From the NCBI GenBank assembly GCA_028564705.1, contig JAPXFQ010002078.1:53662-117661 (forward strand): a stretch of DNA of 64,000 nt. Reading direction: 5' to 3'. The position numbers and the translations under genes are program-made. The DNA comes from Apricaphanius iberus. Taxonomy: Eukaryota > Chordata > Actinopteri > Cyprinodontiformes > Aphaniidae. Within the stretch, counting starts at the first letter, position 1. The number at the start of each line of letters is the position of its first letter. This document shows, one piece after another, positions 33,340 through 45,455 of the stretch. Under the pieces are notes generated by a model, which saw only the letters and a list, made by a program, of their open reading frames with translations, ran no database searches and was not told the DNA's origin.

Positions 33340-34735
33340 AAAAGGTTGAACAAATATAACTTAACCTTGAAAACTGCAAGGGAATCATTCTTCTCTGAAA
33401 TCATTAACAAAAACATTAATAACGCTTGGACCTTATTCGCAACAGTTGTAAGACTAACCAATCCCCCAGTGACAGCAGCTCCTGAGCTGCAACTGAACTC
33501 CTCCTCTTGCTGCCTCGATATCTTACCCACAGCTTTTTTAAAGAAAGTTCTCCCTGTCATTAAGTCGGATCTGATGCAAATAGTTAACACATCCCTCCAG
33601 TCAGGTGTCTTCCCCCAGGCCCTCAAAACAGCAGTTATCAAACCCCTATTAAAGAAAAACAACCTAGACAATATCTTGATGCAGAATTATAGGCTATTCT
33701 AATCTCCCATTCATCAGTAAGATTATTGAAAAAGTTGTATCTCAAAAGTTGAACACATTCCTGACAACGAACAACTACTTAGATCATTTTCAATCTGGTT
33801 TCCGTGCCCATCTGAGACTGCCCTCGTCAAAGTTGTCAATGACATCCGCATAAATACAGACAGCTGTAAAACTACAGTGTTGGTTCTGTTGGACCTCAGT
33901 GCAGCATTTGACACTGTTGATCATACAATATTACTGGAACGATTAGAGAGCTGGGAATGACTCACTAGTACAGCTCTTCAATGGTTCGAATCTTACCTCA
34001 AAAATAGGAAGTTCTTTGTGTCCATCGGAAATTTCTCATCAGAACAAACAGAAATCACATGTTGGGTCCCCCAGGACTCCATCCTGGGGGCCCTCCTGTT
34101 CAATATTTACATGCTCCCACTAACCAAGATTATAACAGCCAATCAGATTAGCTACCATAACTATGCAGACGATACACAGCTATACATTACATTATCACCA
34201 GGTGACTTTGATTCTATCCAGACCTTAAATGAATGCATTGAACAAATCAACGACTGGATGTCCAATAACTTTCTCCAGCTAAACAGAAACAAAAAAGAAG
34301 TTTTTTGGACCTAAGGAGGAACGATCCAAAGTCAGCACACAGCTTCAGCTAATACAACTAAAAACTACTCATCAGGCTCGTAATGTAGGTGTAATAATAG
34401 ACTCAGACCTGAACCTACAAGGTCACATAAAGGCAATAACAAGGTCAGCTTTCTATCACTTGAGGAACATTTTTAGGATTAAAGGACTGATGTCACAGAA
34501 GGACCGTGAAAAACTGATCCATGCGTTTGTCTTTAGTCGGATCGATTACTGCAACGCGTCCTCACAGGTCTACCTAAAAAATCAATCAGACAACTTCAGC
34601 TGATCCAGAACGCTGCTGCTCGTGTTCTCACTAGAACCAGGAAAGTTCTAATGGGTCCACCTAGCCCCCTGACGTTCTAGCTCGTAAACCTAATGGTTCG
34701 TCACATTTCTCTCTGGCTTATGTCAGTCATAGCAT
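33340..34735 (+). pseudogene. L2 (copy E) reverse transcriptase
   Basis: The frame 33346-33702 covers the thumb-side start: SSSCCLDILPTAFLKKVLP, VNTSLQSGVFPQALKTAVIK, PLLKKNNLD. Further blocks follow in other frames: [19 protein letters not shown] (a short deletion), [17 protein letters not shown], then 34018-34314 with [20 protein letters not shown] and the catalytic [10 protein letters not shown]. After a stop at 34315 the IDSDLNLQGHIKAITRSAFY and KLIHAFVFSRIDYCN blocks appear up to AARVLTRTRKV at 34650. Several frameshifts make it non-functional. Confidence 0.8.
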
Positions 34736-35244
34736 AAATGCTAAAATATCAAGTGCTTTTATGAGATGGTTCCCGAGTCGGGCCAGTTTAGTGATAGAAA
34801 ACAAAGTAGCAACAACACACACAGTGCACTCATGAGAATCAAAAGGAAAAATGAATACTCCTCTACCAAAGATATAAAAAAAAAGAGAAAAAGTCCCAAA
34901 CACAACAACAGCAGATGTCCTTAATGACACCTTTTGCCTTGGTGAGTTTGCCCCCTCACCAAGTGTGAAAATGTGTACACCTCTGATATATACCATTTGA
35001 CAGCGAAAGAACCTTAGTATACCAGATTTCCAAACTTCACAAAAAACAATTGTGCTCTTCATAGGAAAAAAATTGGACCATTGTTTAACAGCATAATCAA
35101 TTCTGTAATGATAAGGAAATCTTACATATTAGGAGATTAGTCTTAAGGTTGTAGGTGATCTCAGCAGGAGGAACGGAGCTTAATCTTCCAGCTTTGCCTG
35201 TGCACCTTTAATATTAATTTCTTCTACTTCACACAGTCATCTCT
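34736..35244 (-). other. L1 inter-ORF region
   Basis: Lies between the ORF1-like and ORF2-like remains of the minus-strand L1. The 111-residue minus frame (34727-35062) has no recognisable domain, is Phe/Val-rich and probably non-coding. The segment is consistent with the spacer between L1 ORFs. Confidence 0.4.
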
Positions 35245-35878
35245 TTAACAAAAATTAGCTGCCTTCTCAAGAAAGATAAAAAACGGTGAGACGCCATAGT
35301 TTACACAGAGCACCGTAAAAGTCAAAGGAGATACGTAAAGAGACGTCATGTTTTCACTTACTGCTGAGATCACGGTATAACCGCTCCGCTTCATCCACAG
35401 AGTCAAAAATGCGTCATTGACCATGACCCGTAACCGCGCCGGGTAGATCAGGCCAAAGCGTATGCCATCCTTGTAAAGGAGAGACTTCACCTGGTGGAAT
35501 GATGCTTGTTTCTCCGCGAGCGCAGCGCTAAAATCCTCAAAGACCCTGAAAGCGAACAAGAATGGGCCGGGAACCCTGTGCCGGTTTTGAACGGGAAACC
35601 AAATGCTCGACAGCCAGCTGCCCCTTTTCGTTCATCTGAGTGGTGGTCTCAACCTTGGATTTCAGTGTGGCCACTTCGCACTGCAAATTCGTCAGGTCAT
35701 CAGAGTGAGAAGTGAGGGCTGTTTCCATTGCGGAGACGGTAGCTGTGTGCGAGGCTACCGTATCAGCAATCTTTTGGAGAGACGCTTGGATAGGACCCAT
35801 GGCAGTGTTCAGGGAGGTGGTGATTTCACCTGTTACATCTCTGCGGAGTTTCTCGAGTTCACCGACGAGCATGTACAA
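35245..35878 (-). pseudogene. L1/Tx1-like ORF1 remnant
   Basis: Two overlapping minus-strand frames. The first (35878-35537) is a helical, coiled-coil-like stretch (VGELEKLRRDVTGEI ... LTNLQCEVATLKSKVE) ending PILVRF. The second (35559-35245) resumes in another frame with VFEDFSAALAEKQASFHQV, KSLLYKDGIRFGLIYPARLR, the C-terminal RNA-binding block of L1-type ORF1 proteins. The RRM-like middle between PILVRF and FEDFS is deleted. ORF1 proteins bind LINE RNA as trimers; this copy cannot be functional. Confidence 0.7.
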
Positions 35879-36139
35879 TGTTAGCGGTTAGGCTCCACCT
35901 GTTGCTACACTGTTAGCATCAACCTTGCTAGCGTCTTTGTTGTGTGGGCAGAATTGTTGAGTCAGCTGAAGCTGACTTTTGCCGCGGTTCCCATGTGATA
36001 TACTCATCTCCGCTCAAAAAAAAAAAGGTTACGCTGAAAAGAAAATAATTCAAAAAGTCTGAGTGTAGATATGTTAAAGTTGCGAATGGTAAGAAAGCAA
36101 ACTCCAGACGTGTGATCACTCCGCCGCCATTACCGGGGC

Positions 36140-36484
36140 AAGATGACTTAGTTAATTACAGAACTATATCTAATCTTCCTTTATTATCCCAAATTCTTGA
36201 GAAAATAGTTGCTACTCGAGTGAGCTTCTAAACAGTAACAACCTGTTTTAAGAATTTCAGTTCATACACATCATAGCCCTGAAACAGCATTGGTGAAAGT
36301 GACTAATTATATTTTCTAGGCCTCAGATATTATACTTGTTGTTCAGTGACTGTTCTGCTCATGTTGGAGCTCAGTGCTGCTTTTGACACAATCGAGCACA
36401 ATATTCTCTTAGAAAGGCTTGAACATGTTGCAGGGACCCTGTGAACGGTACTAGGCTGTTTAAAATCATATCTGTCTGACAGAT
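36140..36484 (+). pseudogene. L2-type LINE (host copy), segment 2: reverse transcriptase
   Basis: Continues segment 1 after the L1: NYRTISNLPLLSQILEKIVA at 36152 on, then a decayed SSYTS region, LELSAAFDTIEHNILLERL at about 36365-36420 and LKSYLSDRF at 36480. It is then interrupted by the reversed L2 at 36485. Frames are broken in several places. Confidence 0.75.
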
Positions 36485-37865
36485 TCAATTCAATTCAGTT
36501 TATTTATATAGCGCCGTTTCACAACAGATGTCATCTCAAGGCACTTTACAAGAAGAGTCATTACGATACAATGTTTAATTTATGAATTAGAGAACCACAG
36601 AAGATTGTGTTGTGACTTCTCAGCAATCCCTCATACTGAGCAAGCAGGAAGCAACAGTGGAGAGGAAAAACTCCCTTTTAACAGGAAGAAACCTCCAGCA
36701 GAACCAGGATCAGCATAAGTGGTCATCTGCCGAGTAAAAAGAATCGGCCCAAGCACTGAACCCTTTGGTACCGTACTTACTCCGCAAGTAACCATTGAGG
36801 CCGAGGAAGATCCATTGTTTACTTGAAGAAACTGAAATCTGTTGGATAAATAAGATTCAAACCAGCCTAGTGCTCTACCTATTATACCGACACTTAGAGT
36901 CCTTTCTATAAGAATATTGTGATTGACAGTATCGAAGGCAGCACTGAGATCTAACAGGACCAGAATGGTCACCAGTCCATTGTCTGAGGCTATGAGAATA
37001 TCATTAGTAACCTTCACCAGAGCTGTTTCAGTGCTGTGATGAGCTCTAACGCCTGACTGAAACTTCTCGAACAGCTCATTATTGTTTAAATGCTCACACA
37101 TCTGATGTGCAACTACTTTCTCAAGAATTTTAGATAAGAAGGGAATATTAGATATCGGTCTATAGTTAATTAAATCGTTTTGATGAAGAGATGGTTTCTT
37201 AAGTAGAGGTTTAATTACAGCAATCTTAAACTCCTGTGGTACATATCCATTGATTAAGGATATATTCATTATATCTAAAATTGGAGCAGCAATCAAGCGG
37301 AAAACTTCTTTTAAAAGTTTAATTGGGACTGGGTCTAACATGCAAGATGAAGGTTTTGATGAAGCTAATAAGTTTAGTAGATCTGAAAGTTCGGCTGCAT
37401 TAAAGTAGTTCAAGCATATATTAGGTTCAACCATTTTTTATGCTGCCTCACTAACTAAGGAAGAAGCAAGCATATTGGGAAGGTTCCCATCTATTTTATT
37501 TATCAAAAATTGCATGAAGTCGTCACTACTAAGAGCTGGGGGAATGGTTGGCTTGACAGAGCTATGATCCTGTGTGAGTTTGGCAGCTGTATTAAAAAGA
37601 AACCTAGGATTGTTTTTATTCTCCTCTATTAAAGATGAAAAATAGGCTGTTCTAGCTGATCCAAAGCTCAGTTTATATAGCAATAGACAATTTTCCACAA
37701 TAAATAATAATTCTGTAAATGTGTGGAGCACCATTTTCTCTCTAGTTTTCGAACATTCTGCTTTAGGGTACGTAGCTCTAAATTAAACCAGGGAGCTAAT
37801 CTTCTGTGGCTAGCCACCTTCCTTTTCAAGGGGGCAACTTTGTCTATTGCCAGACGCAGGGAAGA
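36485..37865 (-). mobile_element. L2-type LINE (copy F), internally deleted, inserted in the host L2
   Basis: On the minus strand: reverse transcriptase N-part, then the L2 3' tail (36740-36485: GACCACTTATGCTGATCCTG, AAGTGCCTTGAGATGACATC, a final TTGAATTGAAT). The host L2 reads AGATTC just before it and AGAATTC just after, a probable short target duplication. The middle and C-terminal part of ORF2 is missing, so the copy is a deletion derivative. Confidence 0.8.
36631..37434 (-). pseudogene. L2 (copy F) reverse transcriptase fused to the 3' tail
   Basis: A 267-residue frame. Residues 1-230 are L2 reverse transcriptase: [91 protein letters not shown] and GSVLGPILF. Then, without the YADD box, the frame jumps to RQMTTYADPGSAGGF, which is translated 3' tail and not protein. 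Upstream, 37438-37734 carries the preceding linker (AYFSSLIEENKNNPRFLFNT) behind a stop. The deletion removes the catalytic core after GPILF, so no activity is possible. Confidence 0.8.
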
Positions 37866-38100
37866 ATTCCAGTTTGCTCATCTATATGATAAATATTCTT
37901 CCCACTCAAGGGTTACTTCAGTGGGAAGTACCACGGAGTTGTTTGCTAAAATCATTCTTTTCACTACATGTATGCTTCCGAATAGTAAAATAATTAGACA
38001 CCATGGTATAAATTTCCACAGTTATGCCCATGATACGCAGCTGTATTTATCCATAAATCTTAATTAATCCAATTATGTAGGTAGATTTCAGACATGTCTC
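37866..38100 (+). pseudogene. L2-type LINE (host copy), segment 3: around the YADD box
   Basis: Continues from segment 2: FQFAHLYDKYSSHSRV, then IILFTTCMLPNSKIIRHHG and YAHDTQLYLSINLN, where the catalytic YADD has decayed to YAHD. Copies A and B carry the same subfamily sequence at this point (Ser-Ile-Asn after DTQLYL). Confidence 0.75.
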
Positions 38101-38545
38101 AAAGAAATAAAAACCTGAGCCCTAATTATCAAACGTTTGTAGAAACTATCTTATATTCTATCCTACGAATGAAATTTAAAATGTTCATACGAACAGTCAA
38201 AATTCTGACATATGAAATGTGCGGTGGCCACTTGTACACGTTTGTCCGCAATCATCTGTTGATAAATCCCCAATGTACGTACACAGGAGTTCATGTTGGT
38301 TCACAGTCATTTGCATCCATAGAAGCTACACCTGGTCTAGTATCCTGTTCAGCTACATTGCCTGTTCGATAGGGACCATCGATACAGATTCAACATGATC
38401 TGCTGGGATACTTTAAATATAAAATGTTAAACTGATTAAAATGTTAGTACAATTGTATTGAGATGACTTTTCTTGTAAAGTGCCTTGAGATGACATCTGT
38501 TTTGAATTGACAATATATAAATTAACTGAATTGAATTGAATTATG
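38101..38545 (+). repeat. Host L2 3' end with an unassigned insert
   Basis: 38440-38545 is the L2 tail (ATTGTATTGAGATGACTTTT CTTGTAAAGTGCCTTGAG, then TTGAATTGAATT). 38101-38430 does not match ORF2 or the tail in the other copies and may be a replaced or inserted piece. Its 92-residue frame shows no domain. Confidence 0.6.
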
Positions 38546-39117
38546 TAAGTGGAAGCCATGGACATTGTTTTATTAGCAACCCTAAAAACACCATTCCAAA
38601 AGTGAATTTTTCAAGGTGGGGGACATGATGGTGTGGGCTGCCATCCAACTCATGGTACTTGTAGACTTTAGGATTCTGAAGATAAAACAAGCGTGGCTTT
38701 CCACAAAGGCTAAAGGTTCAAATATACAACTAACAAACCTCCTAATTGGTTCCACACAGAGGAAGTAAAAAGTCCTAGAGTGGCAATAAACCTTTAAGAT
38801 TTTAATTTAGATCAGATTATTTATATAGTGCAAATCTATGGAGTCAGTGACATGGTAGGAATCAGTCCCCTTGAATGAACATGGAGAAACAGTGGACAAT
38901 TTTGAGCAAAGTCTGTGTAAAAGAATATGTAAAAATCACACCTAATAAATGGGATTAGTTAATCCATAGTCGAAAAGTCTTGAATTTTTAATTACCAAAA
39001 AAGGTTTTTCCTCAAAATATCTAATGAATTTCTCTAAGTATGGTCAACATTAAAATGTAGTGCCCGTTTTTACATATAATTTCCTTTGTGAATTAACTTG
39101 CTTTGAGTTATATGTGT
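38546..39117. other. No recognisable feature
   Basis: AT-rich sequence without supported open frames or terminal repeats. Confidence 0.45.
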
Positions 39118-39240
39118 CTGCGATGGACTGGCGACCTGTCTATGGTGTACCCTGCCTCTTCCCCGTTGACAGCTGGAGATAGGCACCAGCCCCGCCACGA
39201 CCCCTTAGAGGATTAAGCGGTTTAGATCATTGATGGATTG
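39118..39240 (+). repeat. tRNA-derived SINE, 3' fragment
   Basis: GCGATGGACTGGCGACCTGT, then GTACCCTGCCTCTTCCCC, GATAGGCACCAGCCCC and GATTAAGCGG match the 3' half of the intact SINE at 49235-49593 in the opposite orientation. The GGATGG end has decayed to GATGGATTG. Confidence 0.75.
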
Positions 39241-40889
39241 AGTTCTATGTGTTTGTGGATTACTTAGGTTGTTACCAACATTTGCTTCTAATTTTGTGTC
39301 AATTTTAAGAGTTAGAAAATTATTAACTTGTTTGCCTGAGATTTTTTATTTTCCATTAAAAAAACTTCTTGCAACCCAATAAATTAAATCATTTCTTTTT
39401 TTATTCTTTTGAAGTAAAAAACTGTTTTAGAAACGGTCGTCTTTCCAATAAAAGGAACTCATTCACAGGATAAAAACACCGGTCATGTCTCCCACTCACT
39501 TTAATCACAGTAATCAGAGTAAAGACCACCTTTAGAACCTTATTACGTTTCTATTGTTGTTCCTTTTGTTGAAGGCTCTGTAAGGAGTATACCTCTATCA
39601 TCCCACAGAAGTCATCAAAAATTTAGAATTGTTGGTCATTTGATTGCTGCATTGAAGCACAGAAGGTGGACTGTCCATCACTAGTTATTTATGTGCCCCT
39701 GTTAGTTGTTTTTTTAACAAGTTCTCAATTAAAAATCAAACTGTTTCTGCTTTTCAGACTCACCCACATACAGAGGGTTCATTCTTTGCTCTGTAGCTCC
39801 ATCATCTGTGTCTGTTTTCAGAGTTCAAGTAGTGCACTTTGACAGACATCATGAAACCGTCTATAGCTATTTATATGCAAAGCAGAGGAGAGGAGATGAA
39901 AGGGCAGGTAGGAAGAGACTGTACTGGCAAAAGGATGCTGGTTGAGGAAGTTTAAGGTGTACAGTGGCTTTGCAAACAAAGAAAAATATATGTGCACGAA
40001 ATTGTAATATATTTCACATGACTAGTTATAATGTCAAAAAATGTATATGTTTGCATTACATACTACTCTCTTAAAAATGGAACAGAGTTACACTACTTTA
40101 AATTACTTTTGGTAAAATAGGTTAAATATCTAACACGACTTTAAACCACTGTAACTTATCAATTTACATTTTACACAAGTGTCACACAACAAATACTGTA
40201 TTTTTAACACTATTTAATTAAAATTAAGTCTCAAGTTCCTTTCCATGCCTTCTATTTCATGGTAATGTTAAATCTAATCAAAAGAGGGTGCTGAAAGTGG
40301 TCATCACAAAGATGGTTGACAAAGATCAAAGACAAAGATGAGACTCCGATGTCTGAAGTCTTACAACAGATGGTTAGGAAAACAGTGTGAATAATTCCGC
40401 TGTTTAAATGTACAGTCGATCTTTTCCTCAGCTGTCCTGATTCTCTGATGTTTCAATTTTGAGCAACAGGAAGTGGATGGAGGATGTTGTTCTACCATAT
40501 CTAACTTGATTTGGTCTGTTGCATTAGTTGGCCAGAAAAACAAATTAAAATGCATTTGTAACTTGAATTACTGAAATTGTAACTGGTAATATATTGCTGT
40601 ATAATTTGTAAGTAATGCATTACATTACTTAGTTAGTGAAAAAAGTAATCTATTCCTGTGACTCATTTCTTTTGAAAAACATTACTCCCAACACTGAATA
40701 CGAAGACATAGAGAAAAAATGAGGGATGACTTTTTCTTGAGTTGAAGCTAAAGCTGGATATCATAAAAGTATTTTCAGGGTCAACAAACATGTATTCAAC
40801 AGCACTGCTTCAGAAATCGCTGAAACACAAATCTTGATATTTCAAGTGCATTAGCACAAACTGACAAATTAAAGTGTGAGGATGTATAG
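39241..40889. other. No recognisable feature
   Basis: AT-rich, no supported gene. The 64-residue minus frame at 40361-40555 shows no domain. Confidence 0.45.
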
Positions 40890-41562
40890 CTAAGGGTGGT
40901 GGAGAATGACTGAGCAAATATCCTGTGCGGAAAGTGGATATTCTATCTGTTCAGGAGACCAGGTGGAAAGGTAGCAAGGCTAGAAGCTTAGGAGAAGGAT
41001 TCAAGTTGTTCTACCATGGTATACATGGAAAGATAAATGGAGTAGGAGTTATCTTGAGGGATGAATTTGCTAGGAATATTTTGAAAGTGAAAAAGATGTC
41101 AGGAGCTTCTCCCTGATGACTGGACAGCTACAGCTAATGTGATTAGGGAGACAGGAAGGAGGGTACTCAGTGTGTCATCTGGAAGGATGATGGTAGATAA
41201 GGAGACTTGGTGGTGGAACGATGAAGTCCAGGAATATATGCAGAGAAAAAACTGGGACACTGAGAGGACTGAAGAGAGCAGACAGGAGTACAGGAAGATG
41301 GATCATATGGTGAAGGTAGAAGTGGTTAAGGCCAAACAAAGGGCTTATCATGACCTGTATGCTAGATTGTACAGTAAGGAGGGAGAGATTTATTTGTATA
41401 GAATGGTGAGGCAGAGAGACAGAGATGGACAGGATGTGCAACAGGTAAGGGTGATCAAGGATAGGGATGGGAATGTATTGACAGATGCCAAGAGTGTGAT
41501 GGGAATATGGAAAGAGTACTTTGAAGAGCTGATGAATGAGGAAAAACACCAGGAAAAAGCTG
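40890..41562 (+). pseudogene. RTE-like LINE fragment with internal deletion
   Basis: The frame 40925-41116 codes the endonuclease block RKVDILSVQETRWKGSKARS followed by FKLFYHGIHGKINGVGVILR. After a deletion the frame 41139-41576 resumes much further along ORF2 with KETWWWNDEVQEYMQRKNWD, ERTEESRQEYRKMD, LYSKEGEIYLYRMVRQRDRD and the VQQVRVIKDRDGNVLTDAKS block, the region just before the polymerase in RTE-clade elements of fishes. It ends with FEELMNEEKHQEK and runs into an LTR-like repeat. The polymerase itself is absent. Confidence 0.7.
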
Positions 41563-41564
41563 AA

Positions 41565-41980
41565 ATTATTTATTAATAAAAAGAAGAATGATCAGCTGGA
41601 AACAGTGGGGATCGTTGGGCGTCTGGAAATGGAGAGGTGAGGTTAGAAGATATCGTTGAAAGATGGGAATGAACTGAATTCTTGAGAGCTGTGGTACTCG
41701 CAGGTCCGAGGTGACTTCCAATTTCAGGGGGAATAAGTGAGATCTGCTGAGTGGGGTTGGTGGCTGCAGACGTCCGGTGGATCGAACCAGGGAGGAGACA
41801 GTGTGGCAGAGAGCGGGCAGGTAGGTGGAACGCTGCACAAAGAACTGGTTTGCAAACGAGGTCAACCATCCACTCGTGAGAGTAACTTAGAACTCGAAGG
41901 CTTCACTAGAGGCTAGCTGGATCAAAAAGTCCTCAGAAAAAACCTGCGGAACACAAAGAGCACAGGAGAACACTAGGAAC
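41565..41980 (-). repeat. LTR-like repeat, minus orientation (copy 2, partial)
   Basis: Diverged copy of the middle of 2413-3069: ATCGTTGGGCGTCTGGAAAT, CTCGCAGGTCCGAGGTGACT, AATAAGTGAGATCTGCTGAG and GAACACTAGGAAC correspond position by position. The outer parts of copy 1 are missing on both sides. Confidence 0.6.
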
Positions 41981-42140
41981 TTTTATCATGGCATATTCAT
42001 GTTTTTCCATCATGCTATCATTCTTTACACATCTGTATGGTATGTTATTTCCCTGGCTTTATCTCTGCTTCTGGTTTTTCAATCCGGCAACTCCATAGAT
42101 AAACCAAGACTACACCTATATTCATCCTTGGCGATAGTAA

Positions 42141-45100
42141 ATGTCTAATGTTCATCTTAGCCCTATGAATCCTGTAAAATTTCTAACATGGAATATTCAC
42201 GGATCTGGCTCCAGAGAAAAAAGAATTAAGATTTTCAACCATCTTAAAAGATTGAAGGCAGATGTCGTCTTACTACAGGAGACTCATAAATCAAGCTCAA
42301 CTGCTAATGATTTAAAAACACCGGAGTATCCTAATGTATTTTCTTCATGCTATAACTGTAGACAACGAGGAGTAGCAATATTAATTAATAAAAATACTAA
42401 TTTTAAAGTAATAGACACAGTTACAGATCCAGAGGGTAGATTTATAATATTAAAACTATTTATACATAACCAAAAGTTATGTATAGTTAGTGTATATGGT
42501 CCAAATGTTGACGACCCCTCATTCTTTCATACTTTCTTCTCGGTTTTGGCTAATCACATGGATTGCTCACTTGTTCTTGGGGGAGATTTCAACTTTGGAC
42601 TAAATGAAGAAATAGACAGGCTCAGTACAGCAGGGACTCAGCGCAGATGGCAATCCATAGATATAGTTAAACAGTACATGAGCGATTATGGACTTTGCGA
42701 TGCATGGCGATCACTTCATCCCAACGACAGAAAATACACTTTTTACTCAAATGTCCATTATTCTTATTCTAGATTGGACTATTTCTTAGTCAGCAGCTCA
42801 CTGTTGAATGACATATCAGACACTGAGATACATCCTATAGTTATCAGCGATCACGCTCCTGTTTATTTAAATTTAGCAAATAGAATAGCAACCCTTCAAT
42901 ATAAAAATTGGAGATTTAATACATCATTACTTAAGGATAGAGAATTTATTAAATATATTGAAAAAGAATGGGCTTCATACATGGAATTTTATGATCTCCC
43001 TGGTATGTCGCCATCCACTCTCTGGGAGGCAGGGAAAGCTGTGAGTAGAGGTAAAATAATTTCATTCTCATCAAATAAAAAGAGAACAGAAAATAAACAT
43101 GTTCAGGAATTAGAAGAAACTATCAAATCATTAGAAGCTTCCCTGGATAAAGAGAGCTTAAGCAAAATACGGAAAGCAAAATTAGAATTAAATTAAATTA
43201 TTAATAAAGGGACGCAGTTCTTAATCCAAAGACTTCGAATAGAAAACTTTGAACATAGTAATAAATCAGGTAGCTTCTTAGCTAATCAGTTAAAAATAAA
43301 TAAAGAAAAAACAACTATATCTGCAATCAAAGACAAAATTGGGAATATAATATATGATCCTGAAAGAATAAACAACACATTCAAAGAGTTTTATGAGACT
43401 TTATACACACCGGAGATAAACCCATCAAATAATGAAATTGAACAATTTCTGGATAAAATAACTCTTCCTAAACTTTCAGACAGTCAAGCAAAGGCCCTGG
43501 ATTCACCGCTAACAGTGACTGAACTCCAGGAGGCCCTCCAATCCATGCCTAATAATAAAGCTCCAGGCCCAGATGGATTTCCAGGAGAGTTCTATAAAGA
43601 ATTCTGGAAAATTCTGGCACCAACATTTTACAAAATGTCACAGGAAACAAAGGAAAATGGTCGATTACCACCAAACATTAACTCTGCCTACATCAATCTT
43701 CTATTAAAACCAGGAAAAGACCCTATGTCTCCTACCAGTTATCGTCCCATTTCTCTTATCAATGTTGATCTTAAAATAATTTGCAAAGCTCTTGCAAGAA
43801 GGATTGAGAAAATAACACCTCTAATAATCCATCCTGATCAAACAGGTTTTATAAAAGGTAGGCTCTCTTCCACAAATTCACGGAGATTAATAGATTTAAT
43901 AGATTATTCCTACTGTAAAAACGTCCAAACCAATATATTATCTTTAGATGCAGAAAAAGCATTTGATAGAGTTAACTGGAAATTTTTATTTGCAACCTTA
44001 CATAAATTCGGGTTCAGTAATTATTTTGTAAACTGGTTAAAAATATTATACAGCTCACCAACAGCATGTATTAGGACTAATAATCAAACATCATCAAGGT
44101 TTTTCCTTCAGAGAGGTACCAGGCAGGGATGTCCACTTTCTCCCTCCCTCTTTGCTATTTTTATCGAACCAATAGCAGCAGCAATCAGGCAAAATAATAA
44201 TGTTAAAGGTATACAATGCAACAAAATAGAACATAAAATTAGTCTGTATGCAGATGATGTACTACTCTTTCTACAGCATTCACAAACTTCCTTCTCTCAG
44301 GTAATTGAGTTGATAAAATCTTATTCAAGAGTTTCAGACTATTCCATAAATTGGTTAAAATTTACAGTCCTTCCAATCAACTGTTCTTTCCAGGGTCCCG
44401 TTGCTGTGCAACTCCGGTCGGGAAATATTACATATCTAGGTATCCATATCTCACCAAGACTGGCAGACTTATCAAAGCTAAACTATGTCCCACTTTTAAA
44501 AAAAGTGGAAGATGATCTGGCAAGATGGAAATCCCTTCCAATATCACTTATTGGAAGGGTAGCTACAATAAAAATGATGGATCTCTGGACTCTTATGTCT
44601 CTAAATTTCTTTGGAAAGATAAACCCCCACGTATCAGCTTAAAAACACTACAGAAGTCCAAAGATAAAGGAGGTCTAGACCTACCAAACTTTCGTCATTA
44701 TTTCTTAGCCAACAGGCTCCAATACACATCAAGATGGGTAAAACACAGTTATATCGATGAGTGCTGGGTAGATGTTGAACAGACACTATGCAATAAGATA
44801 AAACTTTCAGATCTACAATTTATTAGCTCAAATATAAAACAAAATGAATGTTTTAAAAGTATTAGTATCAGCTCCTCTCTGACAGCTTGGTGGGAATTTC
44901 TTAAAATGACAGAGACCTTACTAGTCCCATGCAGGCGTACACCCATCTGGAACAACCCGGATATCTTTCAAAAAAAATGCATGATCAACTTTCCAAACGA
45001 GTTGTAAAGGAATTGAATACCTGGAGCATATGTTTGATGGAACAGACTTCATCCCATTTAATACATTGGTTACACAATACGGAATTAACAAGAATAAATT

Positions 45101-45455
45101 CTTAGAATATTAACAAATTAAATCAATTATAAAAAATAAATTTAGGCTCAATACAGTTGATTTACAAATTCCAGGAAAGGTTTTAGACTTTCTTAATCTT
45201 AACCCTCCCAAACTGCTATCTAAAATATACAAAACATTAAATAGAATAGATGAATCAATAGCCCTTCCTGTTTTAAAATGGGACCTCTGGTCTCAGATTT
45301 CCTTAAGAACCTTTAAATTTCTTCAGAATCCTAATCTACGATTAATACAATATAAAATCCTTCATAGAGTGCATTATACAGGACAAAGGATGTTCAAGAT
45401 GGGTTTTACGCCATCTAATACCTGTTTACTATGTACACTATGTTTACTAGGTGTC
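42141..45455 (+). pseudogene. L1/Tx1-like ORF2 (endonuclease, reverse transcriptase, truncated C-terminus)
   Basis: 42141-43196 codes the apurinic-type endonuclease: FLTWNIHGSGSREKR, DVVLLQETHKSS, VLGGDFNFGLNEEIDR, SRLDYFLVSS, ISDHAPVYLNL. A single in-frame TAA (43194-43196) precedes the reverse transcriptase, which continues in the same frame to 44642: NNKAPGPDGFPGEFYKEFW, YRPISLINVDLKIICKALA, IHPDQTGFIKGR, LDAEKAFDRVNW, RGTRQGCPLSPSLFAIFIEP, the catalytic YADDVLLFL. Near 44577 a deletion of roughly 70 bp, relative to related copies, shifts the frame, which goes on at 44525-45007 (SYVSKFLWKDKPPRIS, GGLDLPNFRHYFLANR). The end is more decayed and stops at NTCLLC, the first half of a zinc-knuckle-like motif, where the GC-rich region begins. 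Confidence 0.85.

Larger units (their letters stand above)
31485..34735 (+). mobile_element. L2-type LINE (copy E) nested in the L1
   Basis: This plus-strand L2 interrupts the minus-strand L1 at 31484 and about 34735. It has ORF1-like, endonuclease and reverse transcriptase segments in order. It breaks off after the AARVLTRTRKV block without the C-terminus or the L2 3' tail, so the 3' end is missing or lost by later deletion. Confidence 0.75.
29217..36139 (-). mobile_element. L1/Tx1-like LINE inserted in the host L2, full span
   Basis: The insertion is flanked by a perfect 14-bp target duplication, AAGATGACTTAGTT (29203-29216 and 36140-36153). On the minus strand it starts GCCCCGGTAATGGCGGCGGA at 36139 and ends AATAAAGATATATATGGGGG followed by an A-run at 29217. 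ORF1- and ORF2-like remains occur in the expected order. A plus-strand L2 (31485-34735) is nested between them. The G-rich start suggests the 5' end of the element was reached. Confidence 0.85.

Noticed and set aside
34727..35062. 111-codon minus-strand frame as a gene
   Set aside because: It lies between L1 ORFs, is low in charged residues and shows no family block.
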